64,000 nt of DNA from Oxytricha trifallax (taxonomy: Eukaryota > Ciliophora > Spirotrichea > Sporadotrichida > Oxytrichidae): NCBI GenBank assembly GCA_000711775.1, contig ARYC01017997.1, positions 1-64,000 on the forward strand. Direction: 5' to 3'. The position numbers and the translations under genes are program-made. The notes beneath the pieces were generated by a model. The model saw only the letters and a list, made by a program, of their open reading frames with translations, made no database searches and was not told the DNA's origin. Positions 1 to 13,276 of the stretch are shown here, piece after piece (positions within the stretch are counted from its first letter, which is position 1; every line of letters begins with the position of its first letter).

Positions 1-485
1 GAGCTGCCTCAGGAAAGAAAAATCCATCTACTTCAAATCCCATAAGCTTATCTAGTAATTAAACTTAGTAAACAGCTACAAATTAAGCGTAAACTGCTTA
101 ATAATTTGCATAATCATCTTAGTAAACTGGACAGCTATCACCAAAGCATCACTTGAATGTTTATAAGCCAACTTTCATAATAAACAACAGTTTCGCTAAT
201 GAATCAGGAAATCAAAGCACAGGGACAAATCAAGGCAAAGAAGTGGATGTTGTTGATTAGATAAGCAAGAAATACAGACCCTCTTCAAAGTCAAATTCTA
301 ACTAGTAAACTTAATCACAACCTAGTATTTAGCAGATCGGTAACTTACAAAATGCTCCATCAGGAAGAGGCTCCTTAGTAATGCCTTAAAATTAGCAACA
401 ACAACAACTCTATCATGAAAGATCTGGTAGTCAGTATGTGAATCAACCTCAAGTCAATAGTAGTAATTAATGGGTATGCTTATGA
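1..485 (+). CDS. Gln/Asn/Ser-rich protein, 3' part (5' end outside window)
   Basis: Open in frame 3 from the left edge to TGA at 483-485 when TAA/TAG are read as Gln; about 160 codons are visible. The product is rich in Gln, Asn and Ser, with several QQQ runs and no recognisable domain, so it looks disordered. No start codon is visible, so the gene enters from outside the window or from another germline segment. Its last few codons overlap an ATG in another frame at 470, so the stop at 483 may instead mark a rearrangement junction. Function not recognised. Confidence 0.55.
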
Positions 486-1450
486 ATCCAGAGAAGAAAC
501 CCTTAAATCCTGGAAGCAAGAAGAATCTCAAAACTCATGCCCTATCACAAGGGTAATAAGATTTAAGTTTTGTTAAGCAATTCTTAAATGATAAAAACAC
601 TCAAAATCTTAAAGGCATTATAAACTCTAATTAATTTAATTTAAATGAGGATATTTTTATTATTTTGAAGGTAATAATATATTTGTAGTTTATTTTATCT
701 TCACATTATGAGAATCTTATTTAGACATTTTAATTAGGCAAATTAATTTACATTTTAAAATTATAAATCAATATATAATAGTAAAATTATGATAGATCAA
801 CTTTTATATTAAATTTATTATATTTTTCGACAGCAAAATATCATACCAATAATTATTATTAGTTTTGTAAATTATAAATAGTTATAAAAATAAATCATCT
901 CAATATTAAATACATCCAATTATTTAATGCTATTAATCTCATATTTTAATAGGAAAATTATTAAAATAACAAAACTTTAATTAAAATTTGATATCTAACT
1001 GTATAAATCTGAATTGATGTTTTTAAAGTTTGAATTTATCCAAACTAGCCGACCCAAGCAAATTACACTCAACAGCAACAACAATAGCAGTAGTAACAGC
1101 ACAGCATAAATAACAGTTTCACTGCATAATAACAACCATCGTACTTCCAAACTCAATCTTAACAGCAATTCATTCAAAACAAGCCCCTAATTTCTACGAT
1201 AGATCAGTAATAACTCCATAAATAGAAGTAAATCTAGAATGCTAGTGGAGGTGGTCCTAAGAAATAAGTAAGTCAAACTGGCTAAATATTGCATGCTTCT
1301 TCTCAATCACAAATGTAACTCTCATCAGGCATTGCAAATAACAATAGTTCAAGCCAAATTATGGGCATGAGTGGGAATACTCAGTAGAAACTGGCTGCCT
1401 ATGAAAAACTTAAGAAACTCAATTATCATGTCAACAACAATAAATAATGA
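470..1450 (+). CDS. Gln-rich protein in two coding blocks
   Basis: Block 1 begins at ATG 470 (MGMLMNPEKKPLNPG) and stays open to about 668. Block 2 is open from about 1034 to TGA at 1448-1450. Both are in the same frame. The roughly 370-bp gap between them is very AT-rich and carries in-frame TGA codons, so it is probably an IES or intron; I did not fix its ends. Block 2 opens with a glutamine tract mixing CAA, CAG, TAA and TAG codons, then has a Gly/Ser/Gln region and ends in a short Lys/Asn-rich tail. No domain recognised. Blocks 1 and 2 could belong to the gene entering at position 1. Confidence 0.5.
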
Positions 1451-1840
1451 TGCTATCATATATATTTATAGATCCAACTAACTAATATATTTACACTAAA
1501 TTACATTCAATTTTCAATATGCAAATTATCTCATCTATTATATAAAAAATAATTACTAAGATATATAATATTAATTCAATAATGGAAATAACATCAAACA
1601 ATCACATTAAGTAACTGATAAATAAATAAGTATCAACTGAAAATACTAGCTCTAAAACTAATTTCATTTCTAAAGGCAGATAAATATATTGATGAATTAA
1701 AATAATAATCATTTAGTAATTAATATTTTTGTACATTTGAATAATAGTAGTGACAAACTTCCCGAAAGTAATTGATGCCATAATCACAAGTAGACATGAG
1801 CAAATTCTTCGGTAAAACATTGGCTTGAAAGTAAAACCCC
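1451..1840. other. AT-rich intergenic stretch
   Basis: No sustained reading frame in the ciliate code on either strand and no repeat that I can see. It separates the stop at 1450 from the ATG at 1841. Confidence 0.5.
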
Positions 1841-4800
1841 ATGAATAACACGCAAATTATTTACAATAGAGATTTAAAGGATATAAATAGAAATGCATAA
1901 TAGTAATTTGATCATAGCTATAGCTAATAAACAAATGAAAATATAGAACATCGATATAATTCTGAATCAAAATCTATTTTAGATTGGAAAAGCTCACAAC
2001 TTTTAATTAAATATTATTTTTTTGTATTATTGTAGCGACATATTTGAAATTATGAATTTAAATTAAAATTTAAAGTTTCATACAAAATTTATTTATTGTA
2101 TTATTATGGTTTTATCAGAGTATATTATTGATGAATTTAAAAGCATACAATTAAAATTAAATTTAGTTGTTTAAAAAATGAGATGAAAAAATAACCCAAG
2201 ATTATAATAAATAAGTTCTTTAAAATTTGCTCAAAATCATAATTTGAAAATTACTAATGCCATTAAATTGTTTTATTTTGGTTTAAATTAAAGTTAAAAA
2301 CCTCAAATGTATTCCTCCAATAATAACTTGTCAAAAGTATCCTGAACAACACAGATTAAATCAACAAATTAGAAAAATCAGCTCATTTTAAAAAACTATC
2401 ATTTTAAGGCAATGTGGAAAATTTAAAATATAATCATAAGAGATAGGTTAATTAAAATTTATAGGATCAATAATCATAATTAATCCATAAAAACTCTAGT
2501 AACAATTTAAATTATGTGATTAAACTGAATTCATAAAACTTCGATAATTAATAAAACGTTATAGATCAGGAAGGAAATATTCACCAACAATAAAATGAAA
2601 ATAGCAAAACGGACCATAAATCTCCACAATCAAGTAAAATAGGAAATTAAAGTAGTTAAAGCCAGCAAATTTAATTTGGAGATATTGATAATAGTGTCAT
2701 TTTACATCAAAATAATTAAGAAGTGATACAATTTCTTCCTTAATTTTTACATAATACAACACTTATATTTATTAACTTTAAACTAGAATAATACCCCTAA
2801 AATAATAATCAGTGGAGTAAGTCAACTTTGCAAAACTTTCATCAAAATAAGAGAAGTTTAAAATCAAGAAACACTTTTAAGAAAGCTATTCTTACTAATA
2901 TTCAATAGATCAAAATTCAAAATTATTCCCCTAATAATGCAAAGTCCCAGAATACTGATTGTGAGGATTTAAATCATAATAAAGACCTTGAAAATTAACT
3001 AAATGATACTAATTCAAGTCAACTGAGCGTTATAAGATAAAGTGAAGACCCTAGAAATTTAAGTTAATTCCAATAGACTTAAAACTTTTAGCATTTCAAG
3101 TAGTTAACTTCTCAATAAGTATAAAGTAGCAAAGTTACAGACGCTGAATAAAAGAACATATTATATAATTAGAATAAGAGGAGACAAGTGAGAAAGTTGG
3201 CCAAAGGCGGTGGGGGGTTCAGTCTCTTGTATCATAATAGGTTTTAGAGATATTCACGAGAATAAATAAAAAAGGATTAATTATTAGGTAATGAAGTTTA
3301 AAATATCACTGGAAATTAGAATCATCACAATTTATTCAATTAAACATCTTATCAAAGCTACATTCATACAAAATTTAACTGATTACATACAATTCATAAT
3401 TTATGACTAATTTAGTGATAGAATATCAATAATTATTATAAATTATTGATGAGACTGGCAATAACAGGTCAGTTTCAGGGTTGTATAAATAGGTTCTGTT
3501 TTCATAAAATAACTATCATAGTGAAATTCAGAATTAATTCATAATAAAAGCTATAGTCCTATGATACATTTAAAACCAGATTAAATATACTAGAACCTAT
3601 ATACAAGTATTTAATTAATTTTTACTATACTATCGAATTGAGTTTTTAATATTAATATATGAATCATTATATTATAAGTAATATAGAAAAATAACATTTG
3701 TCTGAACTAAATAAGCAAGGGCATATTAAGAATTATTAAGAATTCAACAAGACATATTATTCAAGTACAAATAACTTATCAAGCTAAAGAATTGCAGAAA
3801 ATAAAGAGACTTTATAAGCAAATACAAATAATCAGAGTAGGAGTAGAAGCAAAAGTCCATTCAGAATGAAAAGTGAAGATTTTCAAACGAGTAATAGCAA
3901 AATAGGGATTTTAAGTCCATCCAAGAGTGAATTTTAAATAAAGAATTCTTAATAGAGACCGATGAGCGCAGCTGTTGACTTCAAGTAAATTTCTAAGTAG
4001 TAAAGGAATCTCAAATAATTATTGTAATTAAATAAGTTATCATATTTTGAATCTCAAATTGTTAAACGAAAAATCAGCCATGAATTCTTAACAAATCTTG
4101 TAATCGAACAGCTCATAAATTATAAGTTAAGAAACAGATTTCTCTCCTAAAATTAAATCGAAAAATCTTTTGTAAAATTAAGAATATAGAGCAAAAGGAC
4201 GACGCCCTTAAACTGCTAATAAACCTATTAATTTCAAAAAACTAAACCAAGCTATCTATACAATAATTTTAAATTACTTTTTCATTTTAATTTACTTTTA
4301 TAACTTGAGCAATCAAAATGCAGTTTTAAAACCCCAGCCTAAGTAAACTCATAAAAACTCCTTACTAAATAAATCATTCAGGGCTTTAAGTAAAAACCTC
4401 TTAACCACTCAACTTAATCAGAGTTCCAAAAAATAAACTTAAAATGTAAATTAAAAGAATTAAGAAGACCTCAGTCCACCATAGTTCTTTACTAAATAAT
4501 TACACATAGATTATGCTAAAATTAAGCCAACTATAGTTGCTGGATAGTAAATTAAGACAAGTTAATAGAGAGGGACATCCCCGTTAATAAATTTTCATCC
4601 ATATTAACTTCTACTAAATAGCAATCCTAATTTTGATTTGAACTAGGAGAGATTCTTACATGCTTGTGATCATAGATATATGAATGGAACTCCTTATTAA
4701 AGTGATATTGATATAAACAAAAATTACAATTATAACTCTCCAGGGAAAATAGTAGCAGTTCATATTCCCTAGTCTTAATTTATCACAGACAAAGAATTTG

Positions 4801-4868
4801 ATAAGTAATCAGAAGCAGGGTCAATAAAGAAAAATATAAATCATAACTTTAAACAAATTGATACTTGA
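1841..4868 (+). CDS. Large Gln/Asn-rich protein of unknown function, split by IESs
   Basis: A start MNNTQIIYNRDLKD at 1841 opens a block to about 2000. Open blocks follow at about 2297-3382, 3403-3560, 3560-4264 and 4310-4868, ending at TGA 4866-4868. Frames change between blocks, as expected for unspliced germline DNA. The last junction was resolved exactly (see the IES at 4261). The protein would exceed 800 residues. It is rich in Gln, Asn, Ser and Lys, has a basic segment with four glycines (about 3190-3220) and an SRSRSKSP stretch (about 3840), and shows no domain I recognise. The order looks collinear, but scrambling of unseen segments cannot be excluded. Confidence 0.6.
4261..4313 (+). 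other. IES of 49 bp with pointer CAAT
   Basis: CAAT occurs at 4261-4264 and 4310-4313. Deleting 49 bp with one copy joins the frame ending KPSYLYN to the frame starting QNAVLKPQPKQ, shifting exactly from one open frame to the next. The interior is nearly all A and T. This is the expected structure of an Oxytricha-type internal eliminated sequence. Confidence 0.75.
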
Positions 4869-5802
4869 TTTTATATAATTTAACTTAAAATAAAAAATTA
4901 ATTAACTGTAAAGTATTCTAAAAACATGATAGGAGGAAGATATATTTATTAATAAATTACTTAATTTATTGATGCTATTGATATTATCAGTTAATTTATA
5001 TTTTGACTTTTTTGTTAATATACGATGAAGATAAAAATTAATATATTTTAATAAAATTAGCAATTCTTAAGAATTAGATATTGCCAATAAATATTAAAGC
5101 CATATTTAAACTATATTAATTTTGAATAAAATGTATAAATTAATACAAATTTAAAATATTTAATTAAAGCAAGATTATAAATTAGAAAAATTTGTAATCT
5201 ATTTCGGATAAGAAATATTTCTTAAATTTACCATAGAATAATTAGATATTATAGAAATTGAGAAATATAATAGTTAATTTATATTTATATATATATATAT
5301 ATATAAGAAAAAGTATTAATGTAATATATGGTATGAATTTCTGATTAAAGCTCTTAAATTACAATTAAATTAATAAATAATAAATATAAAAAAAGATTAA
5401 TACAAATTATTTAAAGTAATCAAAATTATAATAGTAATATTAATTTCACAAATACTTGCATTATTTTTGATAAGAAAGCTCAAAAGGTGAAATTTTGATT
5501 AAGCTAATCGAATAAAATAACTATAAAAAAGTATTAAAAAGTTATATTGGTATTAAATAAGCATGAAATACATTATTTATAATATTAAATTAAAAATGTT
5601 GCAAAATAGTAATTAAATTGAAAAACAAATCAATATAAAAATTCAAGACTTCTTGAACTAATAAATCTAGAATGAACTCGCTTAAGAAAGTAGATTGTTT
5701 AGTTTTAAATAATTTTAGAATAATTTATGTACTAAATTGAGAAACTTACATAAAGATATTATTATTTATAAAAGTAATGCTGGTCTATAAAACTAAAAAG
5801 TC
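4869..5802. other. AT-rich intergenic stretch with an AT dinucleotide run
   Basis: About 930 bp without a supported gene. It contains a TA/AT microsatellite near 5286-5306 and is otherwise featureless A/T-rich sequence. Confidence 0.5.
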
Positions 5803-8429
5803 ATGAATAACTAAATTGATTACGAGATAAGTTATTAATAGAAAGATAGCAGTGATTGTAAGTTTTTGAGTTAATTAAATGGCACTGACGAAATAGTTTT
5901 CCTTGTTAATGTGCTAACAAAAACTCAAAAGGCAAATAATTCTCAATTAAAATCAAGCTCATTCTAGAAAAGTACTTTTAAGGTGTTCCTCGCTTTAGTT
6001 TCTATTCAAAATTGGGATGACATAATTTTAATTGTTAATATTTATTTTAGATTTAGCTTGTTTTATAGTAAAAATATAAAATCGATATAAAAATCATAAT
6101 TTATAATTTGAAAATTTCATCTAGAATTTGGTATTTTTAATTTATAATAAATACCTACTCTATTCCAAATGAAACAGTTTAGCTATATCGACTGAATGTT
6201 TGTGAAGATATTTTTGAGAAAGAGAACTCATATATTAAATTAAGTTAGCATAAATATGATTTGAAGGAATTCATGAGCAACATGGTAGTCAGCAAAACAG
6301 GTTCTTCATTCTTAATCTTTGGATCTTCTAGATTGTACTGTAAGTTAAATGATTTTTTATTAAGCTCTTTACAGTTGGAAATATGATTGACAAAGACTTA
6401 AACGGGGGAATTATCAATATTTAAGAAATTTAGAACACACTATTTCAAGGAGATATTTAGCAAGTTGAGTTTTCAAATCTTAATCCAAATTATTTGATAG
6501 TATTGAGCGCAAACCAATATCTATCAATTATTGATACTCATAATCTGACTAAACCAGAACAAGAATTTGATCTTAATGGTTTGCTTAACTAATAGAAACA
6601 AATTACATCAAGCTTTTTAAAGAATACTGAGATTAATGAAACTTTTGTTTCTTTTGCTTAATCTGGAATAAATTCTGAAATGGTTGCTCAATAATTCAAT
6701 ATTCTATTTATGACAAAAACTGGGAAAGTGTTTTAAATTTGTCCTATATTTCCAAGAGAATTTCTTATGACTTCAAACAGCTTCAATGATTTGAGCATCT
6801 ACTTTGAATTACAAAGAGAAAAGCTTTTAGAAGAACAACAGTAAACCTAAAACCTCAACAATGGCTTTATTCAATTTGAATAAATGATTAAACTATTATA
6901 AGCTGGTTATTAACATGTGAGCGATAACTATGCCTGTATTTCATTGAAGGACCACAAATTTGATAACGAGATGAATGAGATTAGTCCATATTTGCAAGGT
7001 CCTTTAACAATTAAATTTGAATAGCCAATCAATTCACAAAAGAAAAGCACTGATATTTTCACCAAAATCTTTGTATCTCACAGCTTACCTTTCTCTTTTA
7101 TGAGGTGTGGTCAAACCTAAGTGGATTTAGTCATGACATTTTACTAGCCTGAGTTTGTGTTTTAATCTCAAAATATAGAGAAATCAGATATTTACTAAGA
7201 TAATCTTAATTTAATGAAAATTGGTAATATTGATCTCAAAAACTTTTTTAAGGCTAATGAAAGTCCAAGTGTAACTTTTCATCAAGATGAACTAGACTCA
7301 ACTTCAATTTATTTCCAAAATAGGGAACATCTATTTGAAATTAATGCCAAATTGTAAGTGTTAGCAAATTTTGTTATAAATAATATAGTCTTGAAGAATT
7401 GAGAGAGAAGTTGATAGAGGATGAAGTTATCAATGCATCAGATTTCTAGAATAAATTTTAGTTTAATTATTTTTACTTTCTCAAATTTTTACTACCTTAA
7501 TTATAAAATAAACTGAGGACACAGTTGTTAGTTGTTTCAGATTTGAAACTTGAAGGACAGTATTTAGTGACTCGGTCTTTCTAAGCATTTGCTGGAGTGA
7601 ATGAGAAAAAACCAAAGGAATTAATATTCACTCTCGAAAAAAGCAACTCTCTTGATAACAAAAAGGTTCTCAATGACTTTGATAAGGCAATGGAGTAGCA
7701 ACAGAAGTTAATTTAAATTACTGATGAAGTTTAGAGAATCTAACCAATCACCTTTATGCAAGAGATCAATATTCCTGAATTCAAGTTTGATTAAACCAAA
7801 ATGAATGATGAGCTTTATGTGAAGGCTTGTCTCAGTAAATTCCAAAATTTCATGATGAGCGAATACATCCCTTAGTTTGAGAATCTTGATGACATCATTT
7901 AAGAAAAGATTTTATTTATTATTATATAAGGTGAGTCATTTGGACAAACTAAAAATTCATTTCATCAAATCAGCTAAAGCAGCACAGCTTTAAAAATGCT
8001 TGCTGGATGATGAATCAGATAAATTACATTAAAAGATAGCAGTTGTAAGCAAAAATCAAGTAAGTTCTAATGACAAAAGCTTAATACTTTGTAGGAGTTT
8101 ATCTAAGAGAAGATTTTACAGATGACATAAAAATTGAATGAGTTGCGTAAAAATTAATTATGTATTATATTTTATGTACCCTGGGTAATGATGATTTCGT
8201 GATCTAGTTTTTCATTGAGAAATTAGCTAGACAAGTGAAAGAATCTAAAGAAAAGCTCAACAGCGCAACCTCCCTGCTCAAACAAAAGCTCAAGCTAGAT
8301 GAGGGAATTACAGACTTGCTAAAGAATGTGAAGAGAATTGATAATCCTCAGGAACTCACAAATTTCATTGTGAAACAAAGAGTTGAAATTGACAGCATTC
8401 AAAGAAAGATCAATGAACTCAAATTGTGA
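5803..8429 (+). CDS. NUP88: Nup88-like nucleoporin
   Basis: Starts at ATG 5803 (MNNQIDYEISYQQKDS) and ends at TGA 8427-8429, about 750 residues after removing several short introns or IESs. One clear GT-AG intron is 6340-6374; others lie near 7352-7386, 7930-7973, 8060-8095 and 8188-8217. The N-terminal half fits a beta-propeller. The segment FNILFMTKTGKVFQICPIFP matches the Nup88 propeller pattern in which a strand pair is followed by cysteine, proline and hydrophobic residues. The last 100 residues form a Lys/Glu/Gln coiled coil ending QRVEIDSIQRKINELKL, as in Nup88. Nup88 acts on the cytoplasmic side of the nuclear pore with Nup214. The assignment rests on pattern recognition only. Confidence 0.6.
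6340..6374 (+). other. 35-nt GT-AG intron in the Nup88-like gene
   Basis: The intron starts GTAAGTTAAA and ends TCTTTACAG. Removing it joins SSRLY to FGNMIDKD and bypasses an in-frame TGA. The very small size is typical of ciliate introns and differs from IESs in having GT-AG ends and no flanking repeat. Confidence 0.7.
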
Positions 8430-8847
8430 TTAGAGAAGAGAAAGAGTAAATAATTCATGAAGTGTTAAACCTTGGTTTAAATTTATTTAATAAATAGTTA
8501 ATTAGCATTTATTTTAACAAAATCATTGATAGGTGGAACAATGTGATTTGTTCAGTTAATTTCTATTAAATACATTCGTGTGCTTCTTCATTACATATTA
8601 GAACAAAATTAAATAGGGGTAATATCAAAGTATATGAGCAAATATTATTTAGTATTTATTCTGACACTTTAATAATTTTATTTTTGTCAATCTGCTTGTT
8701 TTTAATCTGAATGTTCTTCTCTGTGCTATTATATAATAAGTATTTTTTTAAATTATTTTATTTGTATAATAATAATAATATTTACAAATAATTAAATATA
8801 TTTTATTATTGCAAAAACGACTTATTTATTTTATTTAATTACTTGAA
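8430..8847. other. AT-rich intergenic stretch between convergent genes
   Basis: Lies between the 3' ends of the Nup88-like gene and the next minus-strand gene. It is A/T-rich with a small TAA repeat near 8765. No gene, RNA or terminator motif can be supported. Confidence 0.5.
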
Positions 8848-10690
8848 TCATTATACTATATTAATAATGTCTATTAAACTTGAATTATTTAATGTGAATG
8901 AGTTTATCAATGAATTTTTCCTCGCCGAATCTATTGAAAGTTATTCCTAAGACACTTGCTTCTTTAATAGTTGTGATCTTGCAGAAAGCTATACTTTATG
9001 ACTCTAAAAACTTGCAGATAGCTTAGTTTTTTATTCCAAACTACCTATAGGTTGAAGACGTGAGTTTCTGGTTTGATTTTAGGATTAGTTGAAGACATTG
9101 AATTCATATGGGTCGTCTGGCTCTGTGTGATGCTGCTAAAATATTTAATGATAATAATTAACAACACTATGGAAGATTTAGAGGCTTAATAACTTTTAAA
9201 GGGATGGTTGGTATCTTATTTTTCTCGCTTTAATTGATTTTACCAGTTAATTCAGAATTATTTTGATAATCTTCTTACTCAATTTTATTTTCTTCAATTT
9301 GATTGTTTTAAAAATGCTGAATTGGATCGTTATTGATTATGTTGTCTTATATAGGCTATAAATTGTTTTACTGTTAAGCCGCTATTATTTAATCTTTTTC
9401 AATCCCATCTTAATTTTGTATTTGTGAAGATTCTTGATCATAATTTAAAATTGGCTGTTTTGATTCTATCTAATTTTCATAGATTTAAGTCACAATTGGA
9501 GCTTTATCGTCAAGATTATTAAAAAATAAACTTTTTATAGACTATTAGCCTGCTCTTATTCAAATGACTAATGATTCATATCTTTATCAAATTCATCTGT
9601 GTAAGTCATTTGTTACTAAACCTGATTATACTCCATTTACTTCATTTTGATTGTCTCGTCCTTCTTTCTGAATAAATTTTCTTGAATTGGAACATATTCC
9701 TCGATAAACTAATTCCCTTTCTTAGTTACTACATGCACACTTGTCCTCTGTGAGATCATTGGGCTTGCATCTTTTGAGTTTCTTTATGAATTTTTCTTTG
9801 AATTACCCCCTGATTTATCGCCCTTTATCAACTAATGAAACTTAAATCAGAAAGAATATAATTATATTTACGTCTAAATACGGGTCATCGTTGAAGTTTC
9901 TATTCAGTCTTGGAATGTTTAAATCAATTTTATTCGATTTACCCAGATCAAGCAGAGTCTTTGAGCTGTGGTGCTATTAGGTTTATTATTAATCATCTTC
10001 ATCATTATACAAATCAGTCATCTTCTTTTTCGCTCTCTAGACTACTTAACTCTTCCTGATTTGATTGTTATTCTGCATTAAATTCAAATCAAACTCATTA
10101 TTGCTAATTAATATTAATATTCTTACAATTGCTCATTTAAATTATAATGTTTATTTATCATGATTATAATGAGAATTATTAATAATAACAAACTACATTT
10201 GCAATACCCAATTAATTCTATGAATGAAATTTAGACTAATTTGAATTTACCTTTTCAAATACAGAGGCTAGTTCCTTAATTACATTCCCTTTAATTTACG
10301 AGCCTCCTTATATAGTCTGTCTCTGCCTTCCATTCCTCTGAGATAACAATACTTTTTCATCAAAATAAGCATTCTCCATGTCTTGATCTAGATCTTTGTG
10401 ATTCAAATTAATTTATTAAAATTATTTAAATTAAAATCTAAAATGATTTGCCTAGCTTTATGTGGTATTACTGCCTGTTTACTTGAGTAAATCGTTAATT
10501 CTCTATGCTGCAGATGTTTTGTATGTTTATTAAACTTTTTACTTCTCTTCGTTTTACTATCTCTATCATTAAAATTATTAAGAGGGTAATAAATAAATGA
10601 GTACTATTTTTTATTCGAACATAGAACGCAAGTTTGCCACTGAATTTGAGGGGGCTTCAACCGCAAGGCTGCTTTACACTTTTTAATTTT
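8848..10690 (-). CDS. Unrecognised protein, minus strand, at least six coding blocks
   Basis: Minus-strand blocks, each open in the ciliate code, run from about 10690 to TGA at 8848-8850. A block near 10680-10435 contains a C-x2-C pair (TCVLC). The block at about 10405-10225 includes DQDMENAYFDEKVLL. The block 10130-9593 includes MTDLYNDEDDQQQTQQHH. The next, 9600-9180, is acidic and Asn/Gln-rich. The last two end SLIDIINIVQ. Frames change between blocks, implying short IESs. No ATG is visible at the upstream end, so a first segment may lie elsewhere. I recognise no domain; the protein is mostly polar and probably disordered. Confidence 0.5.
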
Positions 10691-10899
10691 GATTCATTTT
10701 TTTTAATTAATTAATTTACTAGACTAATTCTATTCTTTTAATTCTAATGCTAATAAATTATATAAAATTATTAAAGTAGTAAATATATATATATATATAT
10801 CTCAGCTATCTAATTCTTAATCATCTTGAATTTTAAATTAAAATAAAACTAATGTTTAAGACTTTATTAAATATTATTTATTGTTATCAACTAAAGTTT

Positions 10900-13276
10900 A
10901 TAATTATTATTATAACCAACTAACTTAAAATCTTGTATTTTAATCTTAACTAATTTTCTTTACTTTTTCCTTATATCATCTGCTAATTCTTGCAATGATT
11001 TCGTGGTTTTATAACTTCCCTTTTTAAGACCTGTATTCAAAGCTTCATCAATCTATAAATAAAATTACTTTTTACGAGAAAATTATTACCCTTTATTTTT
11101 AGAGATTAGTCATAGTCATGCATCCAATTTTATTGATGTTTTGATCATCTTCGTTGCTTCTCAATGTAAGCTTGAACTGTAATTCTGGTTCATCCCTCCC
11201 TCTAATGATTTTCTTAGTTTTTCTTAAAATCTTCCTGATATACTACATCTGAGTCTCTTTGGTTTTCTCTAAGCTATCGTATTAATTTCTAGTATAAGCT
11301 TATCTCAACTCATGCTGTACAATCTTATCATCGTTGAAAAGTTTTAAGTACTTATCCAAAAGCCAGAGTAACTCACTTATCTTCAGTCTAACTTCTATAA
11401 TCTAACCTTGCATTACCATAAGTTCTTCCTCTGAGATTTGCTTGTATCCCAATTAAGTTGTCATTAATTAGTAAGAGTCGAAAGAATGATTGTAGAACTA
11501 CCTTATCTCCTTATATTTCAAAATGTTATCTTCAAAAACTTACTACTCATCTTAAACAATAGAATCTAAGTTTAGGATATAACGAGGATCAGAAATACCA
11601 ATTTACTCAGGAAAGTCTTTAAATTTTATCAACAGAACCTCGCCTATTTAGAGGGTAATTCCAATAATCTCCTCTACTATTATATTAATGTGAGTTAGTT
11701 AAGTTCGCTTGAGCCAATTAGTAAAGGAACTCCAAGAAGTTTAATTATTGTTCAAAAGTTTTGTTGAAAGTTCTCCCAAGGATTATTGTAGATTCTTTAG
11801 TAAATTTAAAATTAAACTCTGACCAAATTTGCTCTCCCCTATTAAGTTAAAATCTGTTATCATCATCGAATCAATTCTTGGATCAATAACTCTTCTTCTT
11901 TGTAGAGTCATATTAAAAGTCCTGGTTCTTAAAGTCTGAATAGGGGTAGACTATTATTAGTCAATTCGATGCTTTAAACTTAAGAATCTAAAGTTGTCAA
12001 ACAAAGGCATGTATTGACGATGTGATTTCATGTTGCTTAAATGTTTTAAGTTCACGAGTTTTTAATTTTCAATGCCCAAGTCTCTTGCACTTCTGATCAT
12101 ATGTAGTGGTTCACTTTTAATAGGCTATACTTCAAGATCAAGCGTTCCTTTTCTTAAATACAAATCTTTAAATATATACAATTTAAGATTAACTCAATAA
12201 ATCATTGATTGCCTACTTTAGTCCAAGATTGTTGAAGAGTTGGTTCTTATGATATTGGATAATTTATTTTGGAGTCTTTGTTTAAAGTATCTACTACTTT
12301 TATGTTTTAGACATGAAGTATTTCTAACTAGTCTTGGTTGTAGGTGAAGTCATGATATCATATTCATTATGAGGTTTAATTTTAGTGTCAACTTATGTCA
12401 TAAAAAGCTAGTTATGTTTAGCTCTATTGATAATATTTTCAGAATCAAAAGCTACCCAGCTTTTCAGAATGTCAGGTTTTTCATCTTGAAATTTATCAAT
12501 TTAGTTATCACTAAAGAAATTAATCTTCTCCAGGTTTCAACTTTTCATTTAAAACTAGTTTTTAATTTAGTGTTTACTTTGTTTCTTAATTCTTAAATCA
12601 CTTTCTTGCCTTAAAAATATTGATTTTGTGCTTGCAACTGATGCTGGAGGAGAGGTAATTTTTTATTACAAATTTTTTTCAGCATCCTTTTTTTCTTGTC
12701 TTAATTTTAGTAGTTTCATTTATAGCTTTAACCTTCTTTGTTCTCTATCTCGTACTAAATTCATTTGTCTCTATGTTTTCAGATCTCCATGATCTTAATA
12801 TTTCAATAAAAATTAAATTAATTAAATTGTCTTTTTAATATATTTATTTAAAAAATAGAAAAATTTGCATTTATTTAAGAATAGTACTCTTTAAATAACT
12901 TGGCTACCTTCACTAACATATCCTACTCAATTTTTTATTCCTCATTTAATTTGATATCTGCCTCCTAATTTTTCTGAGGATTCTACTATTCTGGAAATTA
13001 CAATGTAAATCTTCTCTTGCATTAATCACTAATTAAACTTTAATCCTAAGTTTCATTATTACGATTCTATTATTTCCTAGAGGTAATAGAATTATAACTA
13101 GTCAGCTTTAATGCCTATAAGGAATCTTATTGTGTTGGATTTTGTTAATTTTAAGGAAATTTATCAATTAAAAACGATTAATGTTAATCGCTTTGCAATG
13201 TAGATATGTTTTATTGAGAATATGATTGTTGTAGTCTTCTAGAAATACTCTCGGCTTTTGAATTATAAATAATCAT
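10900..13276 (-). CDS. Unrecognised large protein with coiled-coil segments
   Basis: Starts at ATG 13276 on the minus strand (MIIYNSKAESISRRLQQ). Open blocks follow at about 13276-12850, 12810-12560, 12545-12140 and 12170-11055, then after a GT-AG intron of about 37 nt a block to about 10910. The N-terminal 150 residues are Gln/Ser-rich. A basic coiled coil follows (MNLVRDREQRRLKLQMKLL). The C-terminal 350 residues look folded and helical (for example LMVMQGQIIEVRLKISELLW, near 11400). The exact stop is uncertain because the final frame stays open in A/T-rich DNA. No family recognised; probably a conserved ciliate protein. Confidence 0.5.

Noticed and set aside
995..1177. A minus-strand frame with a long leucine run resembling a membrane helix.
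   Set aside because: It is the antisense of the CAA/CAG/TAG/TAA glutamine tract of the plus-strand gene.
5286..5306. AT dinucleotide run, also at 10780-10800 and 24970-24990.
   Set aside because: Ordinary microsatellites in AT-rich DNA; no sign of origin or regulatory function.
8869..9840. A plus-strand frame starting MSIKLELFNVNEF that stays open if TGA is read as tryptophan, suggesting a mitochondrial-type gene.
   Set aside because: With all three stop codons read as amino acids any frame stays open. The minus strand of the same DNA gives clean Gln-code blocks typical of the other genes here, so the plus frame is a shadow.
10610..10690. A relatively GC-rich stretch with a possible tRNA-like arm.
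   Set aside because: No cloverleaf can be drawn, and the minus strand reads as a coding block continuous with the neighbouring one.
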